Origin: Cupriavidus sp. BIS7
GTDB taxonomy: Bacteria > Pseudomonadota > Gammaproteobacteria > Burkholderiales > Burkholderiaceae
Assembly: GCF_000292345.1 (NCBI RefSeq)
Contig: NZ_ALOU01000037.1
Location: forward strand, 47,734-111,733
Direction of reading: 5' to 3'
Length of the DNA: 64,000 bases
Both the position numbers and the translations under genes were made by a program. Below the pieces are notes generated by a model. It had not been told where the DNA came from. It ran no database searches and saw only the letters and a list, made by a program, of their open reading frames with translations. Below are positions 57,479-64,000 of this stretch, in pieces. Positions within the stretch are counted from its first letter, which is position 1. Every line of letters begins with the position of its first letter.

Positions 57479-58137
57479 CTGGGGTATCCGGCGTGCAAAG
57501 GCTGCGTGCGGACTGGCACGCGCATCTGGCGTATGACGCGGCAATTCCGCTGAATCAGCGCCGCTGGATTACCGGCGAAGGCTCGCTGACCGCACGGCTG
57601 ATGTCGGCGTCGGCCACCTTTCGCGTGAAACGGCTTGCGCAGGCGCCGCAGCGGCCGTTCGCCGACGAATGGCAGGCGCTTGGCCTGATCCGCCCGGTGC
57701 CTGCCATCACGCGCGAAGTGCTGCTGATCTGTGACGAAGTGCCGGCCGTATTCGCACATACGATCGTCGATCCCGGGTACGCACGGCGCGACTGGCCGTT
57801 CCTGCGCGGGCTTGGCAATCGCCCGCTTGGCGGTGCGCTGTTCGTCGATCCGCGTGTGCGGCGCGACCCTTTCCAGTTTGCACGGCTCACACCGTGCCAC
57901 CCGCTGCGCCAGGCGCTGCAGCGGGTCTTGCCGGCGCTGGCGTCGGTACCGATGCTGCCCGCGCGGCGTTCGGTATTCCGGCGCGGCGGCGGCGCCATGC
58001 TCGTGACGGAGGTCTTTCTGCCAGATCTCCTGCAACGCGCAGCGCCTGACAACACTGGCGCGGGCGGCACCAGACTGCCCCGCCGGATCGACACACACAC
58101 CACACTACCCAAGCAGGAAGAGAGACCAGGACCATGA
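57475..58137 (+). CDS. ubiC: Chorismate lyase
   Basis: A 220-residue enzyme that converts chorismate to 4-hydroxybenzoate, the first committed step to the ubiquinone ring. Visible family motifs: [31 protein letters not shown] and [14 protein letters not shown], then VTEVFLP. The tail beyond residue ~195 is longer than usual and unconserved. It overlaps the esterase gene before it and the SDR gene after it by 4 bp each. Confidence 0.9.
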   Translation: MTGVSGVQRLRADWHAHLAYDAAIPLNQRRWITGEGSLTARLMSASATFRVKRLAQAPQRPFADEWQALGLIRPVPAITREVLLICDEVPAVFAHTIVDPGYARRDWPFLRGLGNRPLGGALFVDPRVRRDPFQFARLTPCHPLRQALQRVLPALASVPMLPARRSVFRRGGGAMLVTEVFLPDLLQRAAPDNTGAGGTRLPRRIDTHTTLPKQEERPGP

Positions 58138-58874
58138 AATTGCAGGGACGCGTAGCGATCATCACCGGCGCCGCCGCCGGAATCGGCTTTGCCACCGCGG
58201 AACGTTTCGCCGCCGAAGGCGCGAAGATCGTCATGTGCGACGTGCAGGAAGCGCGCGTGAAGGAGGCCGCCGAACGGCTGGCCGCCACGGGCGCGCAGGT
58301 GGATGCGCACAAGGTGGACGTCACGCGCCGCGAAGAGGTGGATGCGATGGTGGCCGCCACGCTGGCGCGCCACGGCCGCATCGATATCCTCGTCAACAAC
58401 GCCGGCATCACCAAGGATGCGCGGCTGGCCAAGATGACCGAGGTGCAGTTCGATGCCGTCATCGACGTGAACCTGAAGGGCGTGTTCCACTGCGCGCAGG
58501 CCGTGGCCGGCATCATGAGCGAGCAGGGAAGCGGCGTGATCCTGAACGCGTCGAGCGTGGTCGGCCTGTATGGCAATTTCGGCCAGACGAACTACGCTGC
58601 ATCCAAGTTCGGCGTGATCGGTTTCACCAAGACCTGGGCGCGTGAACTGGGCCCGAAGGGTGTGCGCGTGAACGCGGTGTGCCCTGGTTTCGTCAACACC
58701 GAGATCCTGCAGTCCGTGCCGGACAAGGTGCTCGATGGCATGAAGGAGCACTGCTGGATGCGCCGCCTGGCCGAGCCGTCCGAGATCGCCGCGATCTACG
58801 CGTTCCTGGCCAGCGACGACGCCAGCTACATCAACGGCACGACGATCGAGGCCAGCGGCGGCATGTCACTCTGA
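58134..58874 (+). CDS. Short-chain dehydrogenase/reductase (FabG-like)
   Basis: A 246-residue SDR. The NAD(P)-binding motif is [20 protein letters not shown] is present at about residue 87; the catalytic triad is Ser in [11 protein letters not shown], Tyr and Lys in TNYAASKFG. This is the layout of 3-oxoacyl-ACP reductase and acetoacetyl-CoA reductase, but the exact substrate is unknown. Its start overlaps ubiC by 4 bp; tandem repeats begin at its stop codon. Confidence 0.9.
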   Translation: MKLQGRVAIITGAAAGIGFATAERFAAEGAKIVMCDVQEARVKEAAERLAATGAQVDAHKVDVTRREEVDAMVAATLARHGRIDILVNNAGITKDARLAKMTEVQFDAVIDVNLKGVFHCAQAVAGIMSEQGSGVILNASSVVGLYGNFGQTNYAASKFGVIGFTKTWARELGPKGVRVNAVCPGFVNTEILQSVPDKVLDGMKEHCWMRRLAEPSEIAAIYAFLASDDASYINGTTIEASGGMSL

Positions 58875-58920
58875 TATCGCGCTGATGTTGTGTTGATATC
58901 GCGTTGATGTCGTTCTGATC
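58872..58920. repeat. Four 11-bp tandem repeats after the SDR gene
   Basis: Units TGATATCGCGC, TGATGTTGTGT, TGATATCGCGT and TGATGTCGTTC, plus TGATC; units one and three nearly match, as do two and four. The first TGA is the stop codon of the SDR gene. Confidence 0.85.
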
Positions 58921-59030
58921 GGGGGCACCCCGCCCACCACGGCCGTGGCGGGCGGGGTGCGGTATCATCCCCGGTCGTATATCCGCCGGACATTCGCATG
59001 CATTGTCCGGCACTTCTGAAAGTCCAATCC

Positions 59031-61181
59031 ATGCAGTTGCTGTTCGAAGAAGGCGGCGAAATCCGCGCCGGCACCGTGCTCGCCCAACAGGGCGAGGCCT
59101 ACCAGGTCGAGTTGCCCGCAGGCAAGCGCACCAAGGTCAAGGCGAAGGATGTGCTGCTGCAGTTTGCCCAGCCTTCGGCAATCGAAATGGTGCGGCAAAC
59201 CGGCGAACTGACCGCCGAGATCGATCTCGACTTCCTTTGGGAATGCGCGCCGGCCGAGGAGTTCGGCTTTGCCGACCTGGCCGCCGAATACTATGGCGCG
59301 GATGCGGGCGCGGTGCAGCAGGCCGCGCTGGCGATGGCGCTGCATGGCAATCCGGTTTATTTCCGCCGCAAGGGACGCGGCCGTTACCTGCGTGCGCCGG
59401 AAGACCAGCTCAAGGCCGCACTGGCCGCGGTGGAACGCAAGAAGCAGCAGGCACTGGTGCAGGGCGAATACGAAGCGCAGCTCAAGGCAATGACGCTGCC
59501 GGAATCGTTCCGCGGCAAGGTGCTGCAACTGCTGTTCAAGCCTGACAAGAACAGCCTCGAATTCAAGGCCATGGATGCCGCGTGCACGGCGGTGGGCATG
59601 TCGCCGATGCGGCTGATGGTGGCCGTTGGCGGTGTGGAAAGCCCGCGCGCGCTGCACGAGGCCAAGTTCCTGGCCGACTGCTTCCCGAAGGGCACCGGGT
59701 TCGCCGACGTGGATGTGCCCGAGCCATCGGCCGATCTGCCGGTGGCTGATGTGCAGGCCTTCTCGATCGACGATGTCACGACGACCGAAATCGACGATGC
59801 GCTGTCGGTGACGCCCACGGGCGATGGCAAGCTGCGCGTCGGCATCCACATTGCAGCACCGGGGCTTGGCATCCGGCGCGGCGAGGCGCTCGACGCGATT
59901 GCGCGCCAGCGGCTGTCCACCGTCTACTTCCCCGGCGACAAGATCACGATGCTGCCCGACAGCGTGGTGGACCGCTACACCCTGCAGGAAGGCCGCACGT
60001 GCCCGGCGCTGTCGCTGTACGTGACGGTCGATCCGAATGGCGTGGACGGCATGACCATCGTCGGCAGCGAAACGCGCGCCGAGCTGGTGCCGATTGCCGC
60101 AAACCTGCGCCACAACCTGCTTGACGATGTCGTTACCGAAGCCGCGCTGGCCGCGGGCACGGGCGACTACCCGTTCCGCGAGGAACTGACCGAGCTGTAC
60201 CGGCTGGCCAACCACCTGCACGACGAGCGCCAGCGTGCGCGTATCGCCAGCGGCCTGCGTCCCGAGACGCACAATCGCGCCGATTTCAACTTCTATATCG
60301 ACCAGCTCGAAGCCGGCGGCGAGCGTGTGCGTATCGAACAGCGCCGCCGTGGATCGCCGCTGGACAAGATCGTGGCCGAGCTGATGATCCTGGCCAACAG
60401 CACGTGGGGCAAGCTTCTGGCCGACCACGGCGTGCCGGGCATCTATCGCACGCAGAAAGCCTGGGGCATGCACCGCACGCGCATGCAGACGTACCCGGCG
60501 CCGCACGAGGGCCTTGGCGTTGCGCAATATGCGTGGAGCACGTCGCCGCTGCGTCGTTATGTCGACCTGGTCAACCAGTGGCAGATCATGGCGGTGGCCC
60601 AGCACGGTGTGACGGCCAAGCTCGTGGCGCCGTTCAAGCCCAAGGATGCGGACCTGCTGGCCGCCGTGGCCGATTTCGAAGGTACGTATGCGGCCTATGC
60701 CGACCACCAGTCGACCATGGAGCGCTACTGGTGCCTGCGCTGGCTCAAGCAGGAAGGCCGCGACAAGATGATGGCAACCGCGCTCAAGGACGGTGCGGTG
60801 CGTTTCACCGAAATTCCGCTGGTCACGCGTGTGCCGGAACTGGCGCAGGCGGCACGTGGCACGCAGGTGCTGCTCGAGGTGGCCTCCACGGACGAGATCT
60901 CGCTCGAGGTGTCGTGCCGCGTGCTGGAAGTCTTTGCCGGTGAAGGCGAGGTGCCGGAGGAAGAGCTCGACACCGACGACGAAATGGCGGAAGTGTCGGC
61001 GGAGGCTGCGGCCGAAGCTGCCGCCGAGGAAGCAGCGGAGGGCGCCGCCGAGGGCGCCGCAGAGGGCACAGCCGAGGGAGCGGCGGAAGCACCGTCCGAA
61101 GCCGGCTCCGAAGGTTCCGATGCCAGCCAGGACGGCGAGGCGTCGGCAGCACGCGACACCGGCGCGAATCCGGCCGGCTGA
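59031..61181 (+). CDS. RNase II/R-family exoribonuclease
   Basis: A 716-residue 3'-5' exoribonuclease. The N-terminal OB-like part is followed by the RNB domain with the catalytic cluster SIDDVTTTEIDDALSV (about residues 245-260) and the later TSPLRRYVDLVNQWQ. The S1-like region and then an Ala/Glu-rich tail (repeats of EGAAEGAAEG) end it. I prefer the start at 59031 (MQLLFEEGGEIRAG); an in-frame ATG at 58998 adds eleven residues. Function: decay of structured or short RNA; no clear orthology to rnb or rnr. Confidence 0.9.
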   Translation: MQLLFEEGGEIRAGTVLAQQGEAYQVELPAGKRTKVKAKDVLLQFAQPSAIEMVRQTGELTAEIDLDFLWECAPAEEFGFADLAAEYYGADAGAVQQAALAMALHGNPVYFRRKGRGRYLRAPEDQLKAALAAVERKKQQALVQGEYEAQLKAMTLPESFRGKVLQLLFKPDKNSLEFKAMDAACTAVGMSPMRLMVAVGGVESPRALHEAKFLADCFPKGTGFADVDVPEPSADLPVADVQAFSIDDVTTTEIDDALSVTPTGDGKLRVGIHIAAPGLGIRRGEALDAIARQRLSTVYFPGDKITMLPDSVVDRYTLQEGRTCPALSLYVTVDPNGVDGMTIVGSETRAELVPIAANLRHNLLDDVVTEAALAAGTGDYPFREELTELYRLANHLHDERQRARIASGLRPETHNRADFNFYIDQLEAGGERVRIEQRRRGSPLDKIVAELMILANSTWGKLLADHGVPGIYRTQKAWGMHRTRMQTYPAPHEGLGVAQYAWSTSPLRRYVDLVNQWQIMAVAQHGVTAKLVAPFKPKDADLLAAVADFEGTYAAYADHQSTMERYWCLRWLKQEGRDKMMATALKDGAVRFTEIPLVTRVPELAQAARGTQVLLEVASTDEISLEVSCRVLEVFAGEGEVPEEELDTDDEMAEVSAEAAAEAAAEEAAEGAAEGAAEGTAEGAAEAPSEAGSEGSDASQDGEASAARDTGANPAG

Positions 61182-61300
61182 GTATTCGGTAAACCGGTCG
61201 GCTCCCTTACAATCGAAATCTGTTCCGGCCATCCCCCCCCGCCGTGGGGTGGCCGGCCGAAAATCGACTCCCATCGCCGTCCGTTCAGCCCAACTCAAAC

Positions 61301-62233
61301 GTGAACGCCGTACTCCCCGCTCCCCTCCAGCACCCACGCGAATGGTGGCAATCGTCCAGCACGCTGGTCAAGGCGCTGGCCGTCTCCGTGGTCATCCACG
61401 CGCTGTTGCTGATGGTGCGGATCGCCGCGCCTGAGGTGTTCGAGATCAAGCGTTCCGATCCGCAGCTCGATGTGGTGCTGGTCAATTCGAAGTCGGCGGA
61501 GAAGCCGCGCAATCCGACCGTGCTCGCGCAGGCGAACCTCGATGGCGGTGGTGACCATGATGCCCAGCGCGCCACCACGCCGCTGCCCGCGCAGACCGAA
61601 TCGAAGGACGGCGACCTGATCAAGATGACGCAGCGGCGCGTGGAGCAGCTCGAGGAAGAGCAGCGCCGCCTGATGACCCAGTCGCGCGAGGCGGCGCCCA
61701 CGGTGCGCAGCCAGCCGGTCAAGCCGGGCGAGCAGCGTACCGACATACCGACGCGCGGTCAGGACGACCATACGTCGACCGATGAAATGGCCAAGCTCGA
61801 AGCCGAGATCGGCCGCAATCTCGAGCAATACGCCAAGCGCCCGAAGCGCATGCAGCTGACTGCGACCAGCGCGCAGGGCGTTGATTACGCGCAGTACTAC
61901 GACCGCCTGCGCCGCAAGATCGAGCAGCGTGGCACAAGCGATTTTCCGCAGAAGAACGGCAAGCCGATCTATGGCCAGCTGATCCTGGTGATCAACGTCA
62001 ACCGTCTGGGCAAGCTTGGCTATAACCGCGATGGCTACAACGTCGAGGCCATCGACGTTGCCAAGAGCTCGGGCGATCCCGCGCTCGATCGCCAGGCCGT
62101 GGCCATCGTGCGCGCGGCCGCCCCGTTCGGCGCCTTCACACATGAGATGCAGGCGCGCCAGGACATCCTCGAAGTCATTTCCACTTTCAAGTTCACGCGC
62201 AGCGGACTGGATGTCCGCCTGCAAGGCCGCTGA
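61301..62233 (+). CDS. TonB-type energy transducer, C-terminal TonB domain
   Basis: A protein of about 310 residues with one N-terminal helix (VKALAVSVVIHALLLMV, about 22-40), a long charged, coiled-coil-prone middle (QRRVEQLEEEQRRLMTQ) and a C-terminal TonB-like domain with NGKPIYGQLILVINVNRLG and QAVAIVRAAAPFG. The start is uncertain: GTG at 61301 gives a compact N-terminus, GTG at 61244 adds 19 residues; neither has a good Shine-Dalgarno. Its partner receptors are unknown. It overlaps aroE by 1 bp. Confidence 0.85.
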   Translation: MNAVLPAPLQHPREWWQSSSTLVKALAVSVVIHALLLMVRIAAPEVFEIKRSDPQLDVVLVNSKSAEKPRNPTVLAQANLDGGGDHDAQRATTPLPAQTESKDGDLIKMTQRRVEQLEEEQRRLMTQSREAAPTVRSQPVKPGEQRTDIPTRGQDDHTSTDEMAKLEAEIGRNLEQYAKRPKRMQLTATSAQGVDYAQYYDRLRRKIEQRGTSDFPQKNGKPIYGQLILVINVNRLGKLGYNRDGYNVEAIDVAKSSGDPALDRQAVAIVRAAAPFGAFTHEMQARQDILEVISTFKFTRSGLDVRLQGR

Positions 62234-63132
62234 TGACCGCAGACCAGAATTCCTCGCCCGACGCAACGCAGGGTATCGACCGCTACGTCGTTGTGGGCAA
62301 CCCGATTTCGCACAGCCGCTCGCCGGCGATCCACGCCGCATTCGCACGCCAGACCGGCGAGGCGCTGCAGTACGACCGGCTCGAAGCGCCTCTCGAAGGC
62401 TTTGCTGAAACGATGCGCGCGTTCCTGGCCGGCGGCGGTCATGGCTTCAACGTGACCACGCCGTTCAAGCTCGAGGCATACGACCTTGCCGATCGCCTCA
62501 CGCCGCGTGCCGAGGCAGCCGGCGCGGTCAACACGATGTGGATCGAGGACGGCCTGATCCACGGCGACAACACCGACGGCGTGGGCCTGGTGCGCGATAT
62601 CCAGGACAACCTTGACGTGTTGCTGGAAGACAAGCGCATTCTGGTGCTCGGCGCCGGCGGCGCGGCGATGGGCGCGATGCTCCCGCTGATCGAATGCCGC
62701 CCGTCGCGCATCGTGGTGGCCAACCGCACCGCCTCGCGCGCGAGCGACATGGTCGAGGAATTCGTGGAAGCGGCCGACCAGTACGGCGTGGAGTTGTGGG
62801 CTGGCGGCCTCGATGCGCTGGAAGCGCTCTCGGAAGATGAGCGCTGCGACGTGGTCATCAACGCATCGGCCAGCAGCCTGCAGGGCGAACTGCCGCCGAT
62901 ACCCGAGCATCTGCTCGGCGAAGGCGTGCTGGCGTACGACATGATGTACGGCGCGCAGCCGACCGTGTTCCTTGCGTACGCGGCCAAATGCGGCGCGCGC
63001 ACGGCAGACGGACTTGGCATGCTGGTCGAGCAAGCCGCCGAGGCGTTCTACAACTGGCGTGGCGTGCGTCCGAAGACCGCGCCGGTGCTGGCCGAGCTGC
63101 GCGCCGCGCTGCAGGCCGAAGCCGCCCGCTGA
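62233..63132 (+). CDS. aroE: Shikimate dehydrogenase
   Basis: A 299-residue NADP enzyme. Shikimate-binding NPISHSRSPAIHAAFARQ, catalytic Lys in TTPFKLEAYDLAD, the Asp in GDNTDGVGLV and the NADP motif VLGAGGAAMGAMLPL are all intact. The TGATG overlap with the TonB-like gene suggests coupled translation. It precedes mtgA, an order common in betaproteobacteria. Confidence 0.95.
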   Translation: MTADQNSSPDATQGIDRYVVVGNPISHSRSPAIHAAFARQTGEALQYDRLEAPLEGFAETMRAFLAGGGHGFNVTTPFKLEAYDLADRLTPRAEAAGAVNTMWIEDGLIHGDNTDGVGLVRDIQDNLDVLLEDKRILVLGAGGAAMGAMLPLIECRPSRIVVANRTASRASDMVEEFVEAADQYGVELWAGGLDALEALSEDERCDVVINASASSLQGELPPIPEHLLGEGVLAYDMMYGAQPTVFLAYAAKCGARTADGLGMLVEQAAEAFYNWRGVRPKTAPVLAELRAALQAEAAR

Positions 63133-63144
63133 CAGCGGACCGCC

Positions 63145-63900
63145 TTGGCCCGAACTCCCGCCAGATCGTCCACGAAGACCGCCGGCGCAGCCAGTCCGTT
63201 GCGCTGGCTTGGCTATCTGGCCGGCTGCCTGATCGCCGGCATCGTTGCGATGCAGGTCTATTTCTTCCTGCAGATCGCCGCGTGGCAGTTCATCAATCCG
63301 TCGACGACGACGTTCATGCGCGCAGAGCGCTGGCGCCTGTGCGGCCTGAATTTCTGGAGCTGCAAGGTCGACCGCAATTGGGTCCGCTATGACGATATCT
63401 CGCGCAACATCAAGCGCGCGGTGATCGCCAGCGAGGACGCCGACTTCGTCAATCACCCGGGCTACGAACTCGATGCCATGCTGGACGCCTGGGAGCGCAA
63501 CAAGCAGCGTGGGCACGTCGTGCGTGGCGGATCGACGATTACCCAGCAACTGGCCAAGAACCTGTTCCTGGCATCCGAGCAGAACTACCTGCGCAAGGGC
63601 CAGGAACTGGCCATCACGTGGATGCTGGAGCTCTGGCTGGACAAGCAGCGGATATTCGAGATCTACCTGAATTCGGTGGAATGGGGCGAGGGGGTGTTCG
63701 GCATCGAGGCCGCCTCACAGCACTACTTCCACACCTCGGCCGCCAAACTCAGCGTGGGCCAGGCGGCCCGCCTGGCCGCGGCGCTGCCGGCCCCGAAGTG
63801 CTTCGACAAGAAGCAGTACTGCGCCAACGTGCACGTGAACTTCCGCGTGAAGGCGTCGATCATCGCCAGGCGGATGGGCGCGGCGGCATTGCCTGACTAG
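63145..63900 (+). CDS. mtgA: Monofunctional peptidoglycan glycosyltransferase
   Basis: A 251-residue inner-membrane GT51 enzyme that polymerises lipid II. One N-terminal helix (about residues 23-45) is followed by the GT51 core: EDADFVNHPGYE (catalytic Glu), GGSTITQQLAKNLFLASEQNYLRKGQE and EIYLNSVEWGEGVFG. The start is TTG at 63145, chosen because no ATG lies close by that keeps the membrane anchor; an earlier start is blocked by aroE. Confidence 0.93.
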   Translation: MARTPARSSTKTAGAASPLRWLGYLAGCLIAGIVAMQVYFFLQIAAWQFINPSTTTFMRAERWRLCGLNFWSCKVDRNWVRYDDISRNIKRAVIASEDADFVNHPGYELDAMLDAWERNKQRGHVVRGGSTITQQLAKNLFLASEQNYLRKGQELAITWMLELWLDKQRIFEIYLNSVEWGEGVFGIEAASQHYFHTSAAKLSVGQAARLAAALPAPKCFDKKQYCANVHVNFRVKASIIARRMGAAALPD

Positions 63901-63910
63901 AGATTGCTTT

Positions 63911-63951
63911 CTCCCCTCTCCCACTTGTGGGAGAGGGGCGGGGGAGAGGGC
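63911..63951. repeat. Palindromic dispersed repeat after mtgA
   Basis: Perfect 12-bp arms CCCCTCTCCCAC / GTGGGAGAGGGG with a 2-nt loop and a CGGGGGAGAGGG extension, as in the copy at 31403. The window ends in GCCCTCTCCC, which could be the start of another copy. Confidence 0.9.
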
Positions 63952-64000
63952 CAGCGGTTAAATATGCGAGGCCGCAATTTGAACCTCAAAGCCCTCTCCC

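Noticed and set aside
58965..61337. 790-codon open frame antisense to the exoribonuclease gene
   Set aside because: Shadow frame; the plus-strand product has the full RNB catalytic motif.

Overview
The window is a GC-rich chromosomal segment with dense, mostly co-directional genes separated by short gaps. Gene content and order point to a betaproteobacterium of the Burkholderiaceae, most likely Cupriavidus or a close relative such as Ralstonia. Supporting blocks are pilB-pilC-pilD-coaE-zapD-yacG, rplU-rpmA-obgE-proB beside ispB, ffh next to a CcsA/YpjD-like gene and then pilS-pilR-ampD, accB-accC-prmA-DUF3426-tpx, a Bug-type solute-binding protein and a lysine/alanine-rich histone H1-like protein. 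The genus is inferred from gene order and protein character, not from a search. Nearly all of the window is core chromosome; I see no phage, insertion sequence, CRISPR array or defence island.

Layout. 1-3.3 kb: end of a DUF815 ATPase, a MutT-type Nudix gene and an OPT transporter. 3.4-9.2 kb (minus): yacG, zapD, coaE and the type IV pilus genes pilD, pilC and pilB. 9.5-10.7 kb (minus): tRNA-Pro(CGG) and ispB. 11-14.2 kb (plus): rplU, rpmA, obgE, proB. 14.2-15.6 kb (minus): CNP1-like lipoprotein and rppH. 15.8-19.9 kb (plus): proS, a lytic transglycosylase, a prolyl-4-hydroxylase-like oxygenase and a LysE-type exporter. 20-22 kb (minus): hpt and ffh. 22.2-27.7 kb (plus): cytochrome-assembly-like protein, a small zinc-ribbon protein, pilS, pilR and ampD. 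28.1-32.7 kb: the class Ia ribonucleotide reductase genes nrdA and nrdB, behind a long, structured leader with tandem NrdR-box-like sites. 32.9-38.8 kb: assorted single genes (MDR oxidoreductase, rdgC, SYLF lipoprotein, aldo/keto reductase, tautomerase/LysR pair). 38.9-41.9 kb: PKHD hydroxylase and TonB-dependent siderophore receptor under a Fur-type promoter. 42-43.8 kb: Bug protein and a DUF2147 protein. 43.8-45.5 kb: a 1.7-kb stretch with no convincing intact gene. 45.5-46.1 kb: histone H1-like gene. 46.3-55.3 kb (minus): SlyB-like lipoprotein, PfkB kinase, tpx, DUF3426 protein, prmA, accC, accB, aroQ, a TlpA-like thioredoxin and an unrecognised protein. 55.5-63.9 kb (plus): mpl, a YqiA-like esterase, ubiC, an SDR, an RNase II-family exoribonuclease, a TonB-like protein, aroE and mtgA.

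The genes fall into ordinary housekeeping themes: peptidoglycan synthesis and recycling (mpl, mtgA, ampD, lytic transglycosylase), type IV pili with their two-component control, quinone and aromatic precursors (ispB, ubiC, aroE, aroQ), translation and protein export (rplU, rpmA, obgE, proS, prmA, ffh), fatty-acid initiation (accBC) and deoxynucleotide supply (nrdAB). I did not find a clearly new multi-gene system. The points most worth a second look are non-coding: the nrdA leader, the gene-poor region before the histone gene, a dispersed 12-bp-arm palindrome seen in three spacers, a long inverted repeat between the LysE-type gene and hpt, and a series of 9-12-bp tandem repeats, mostly in spacers.
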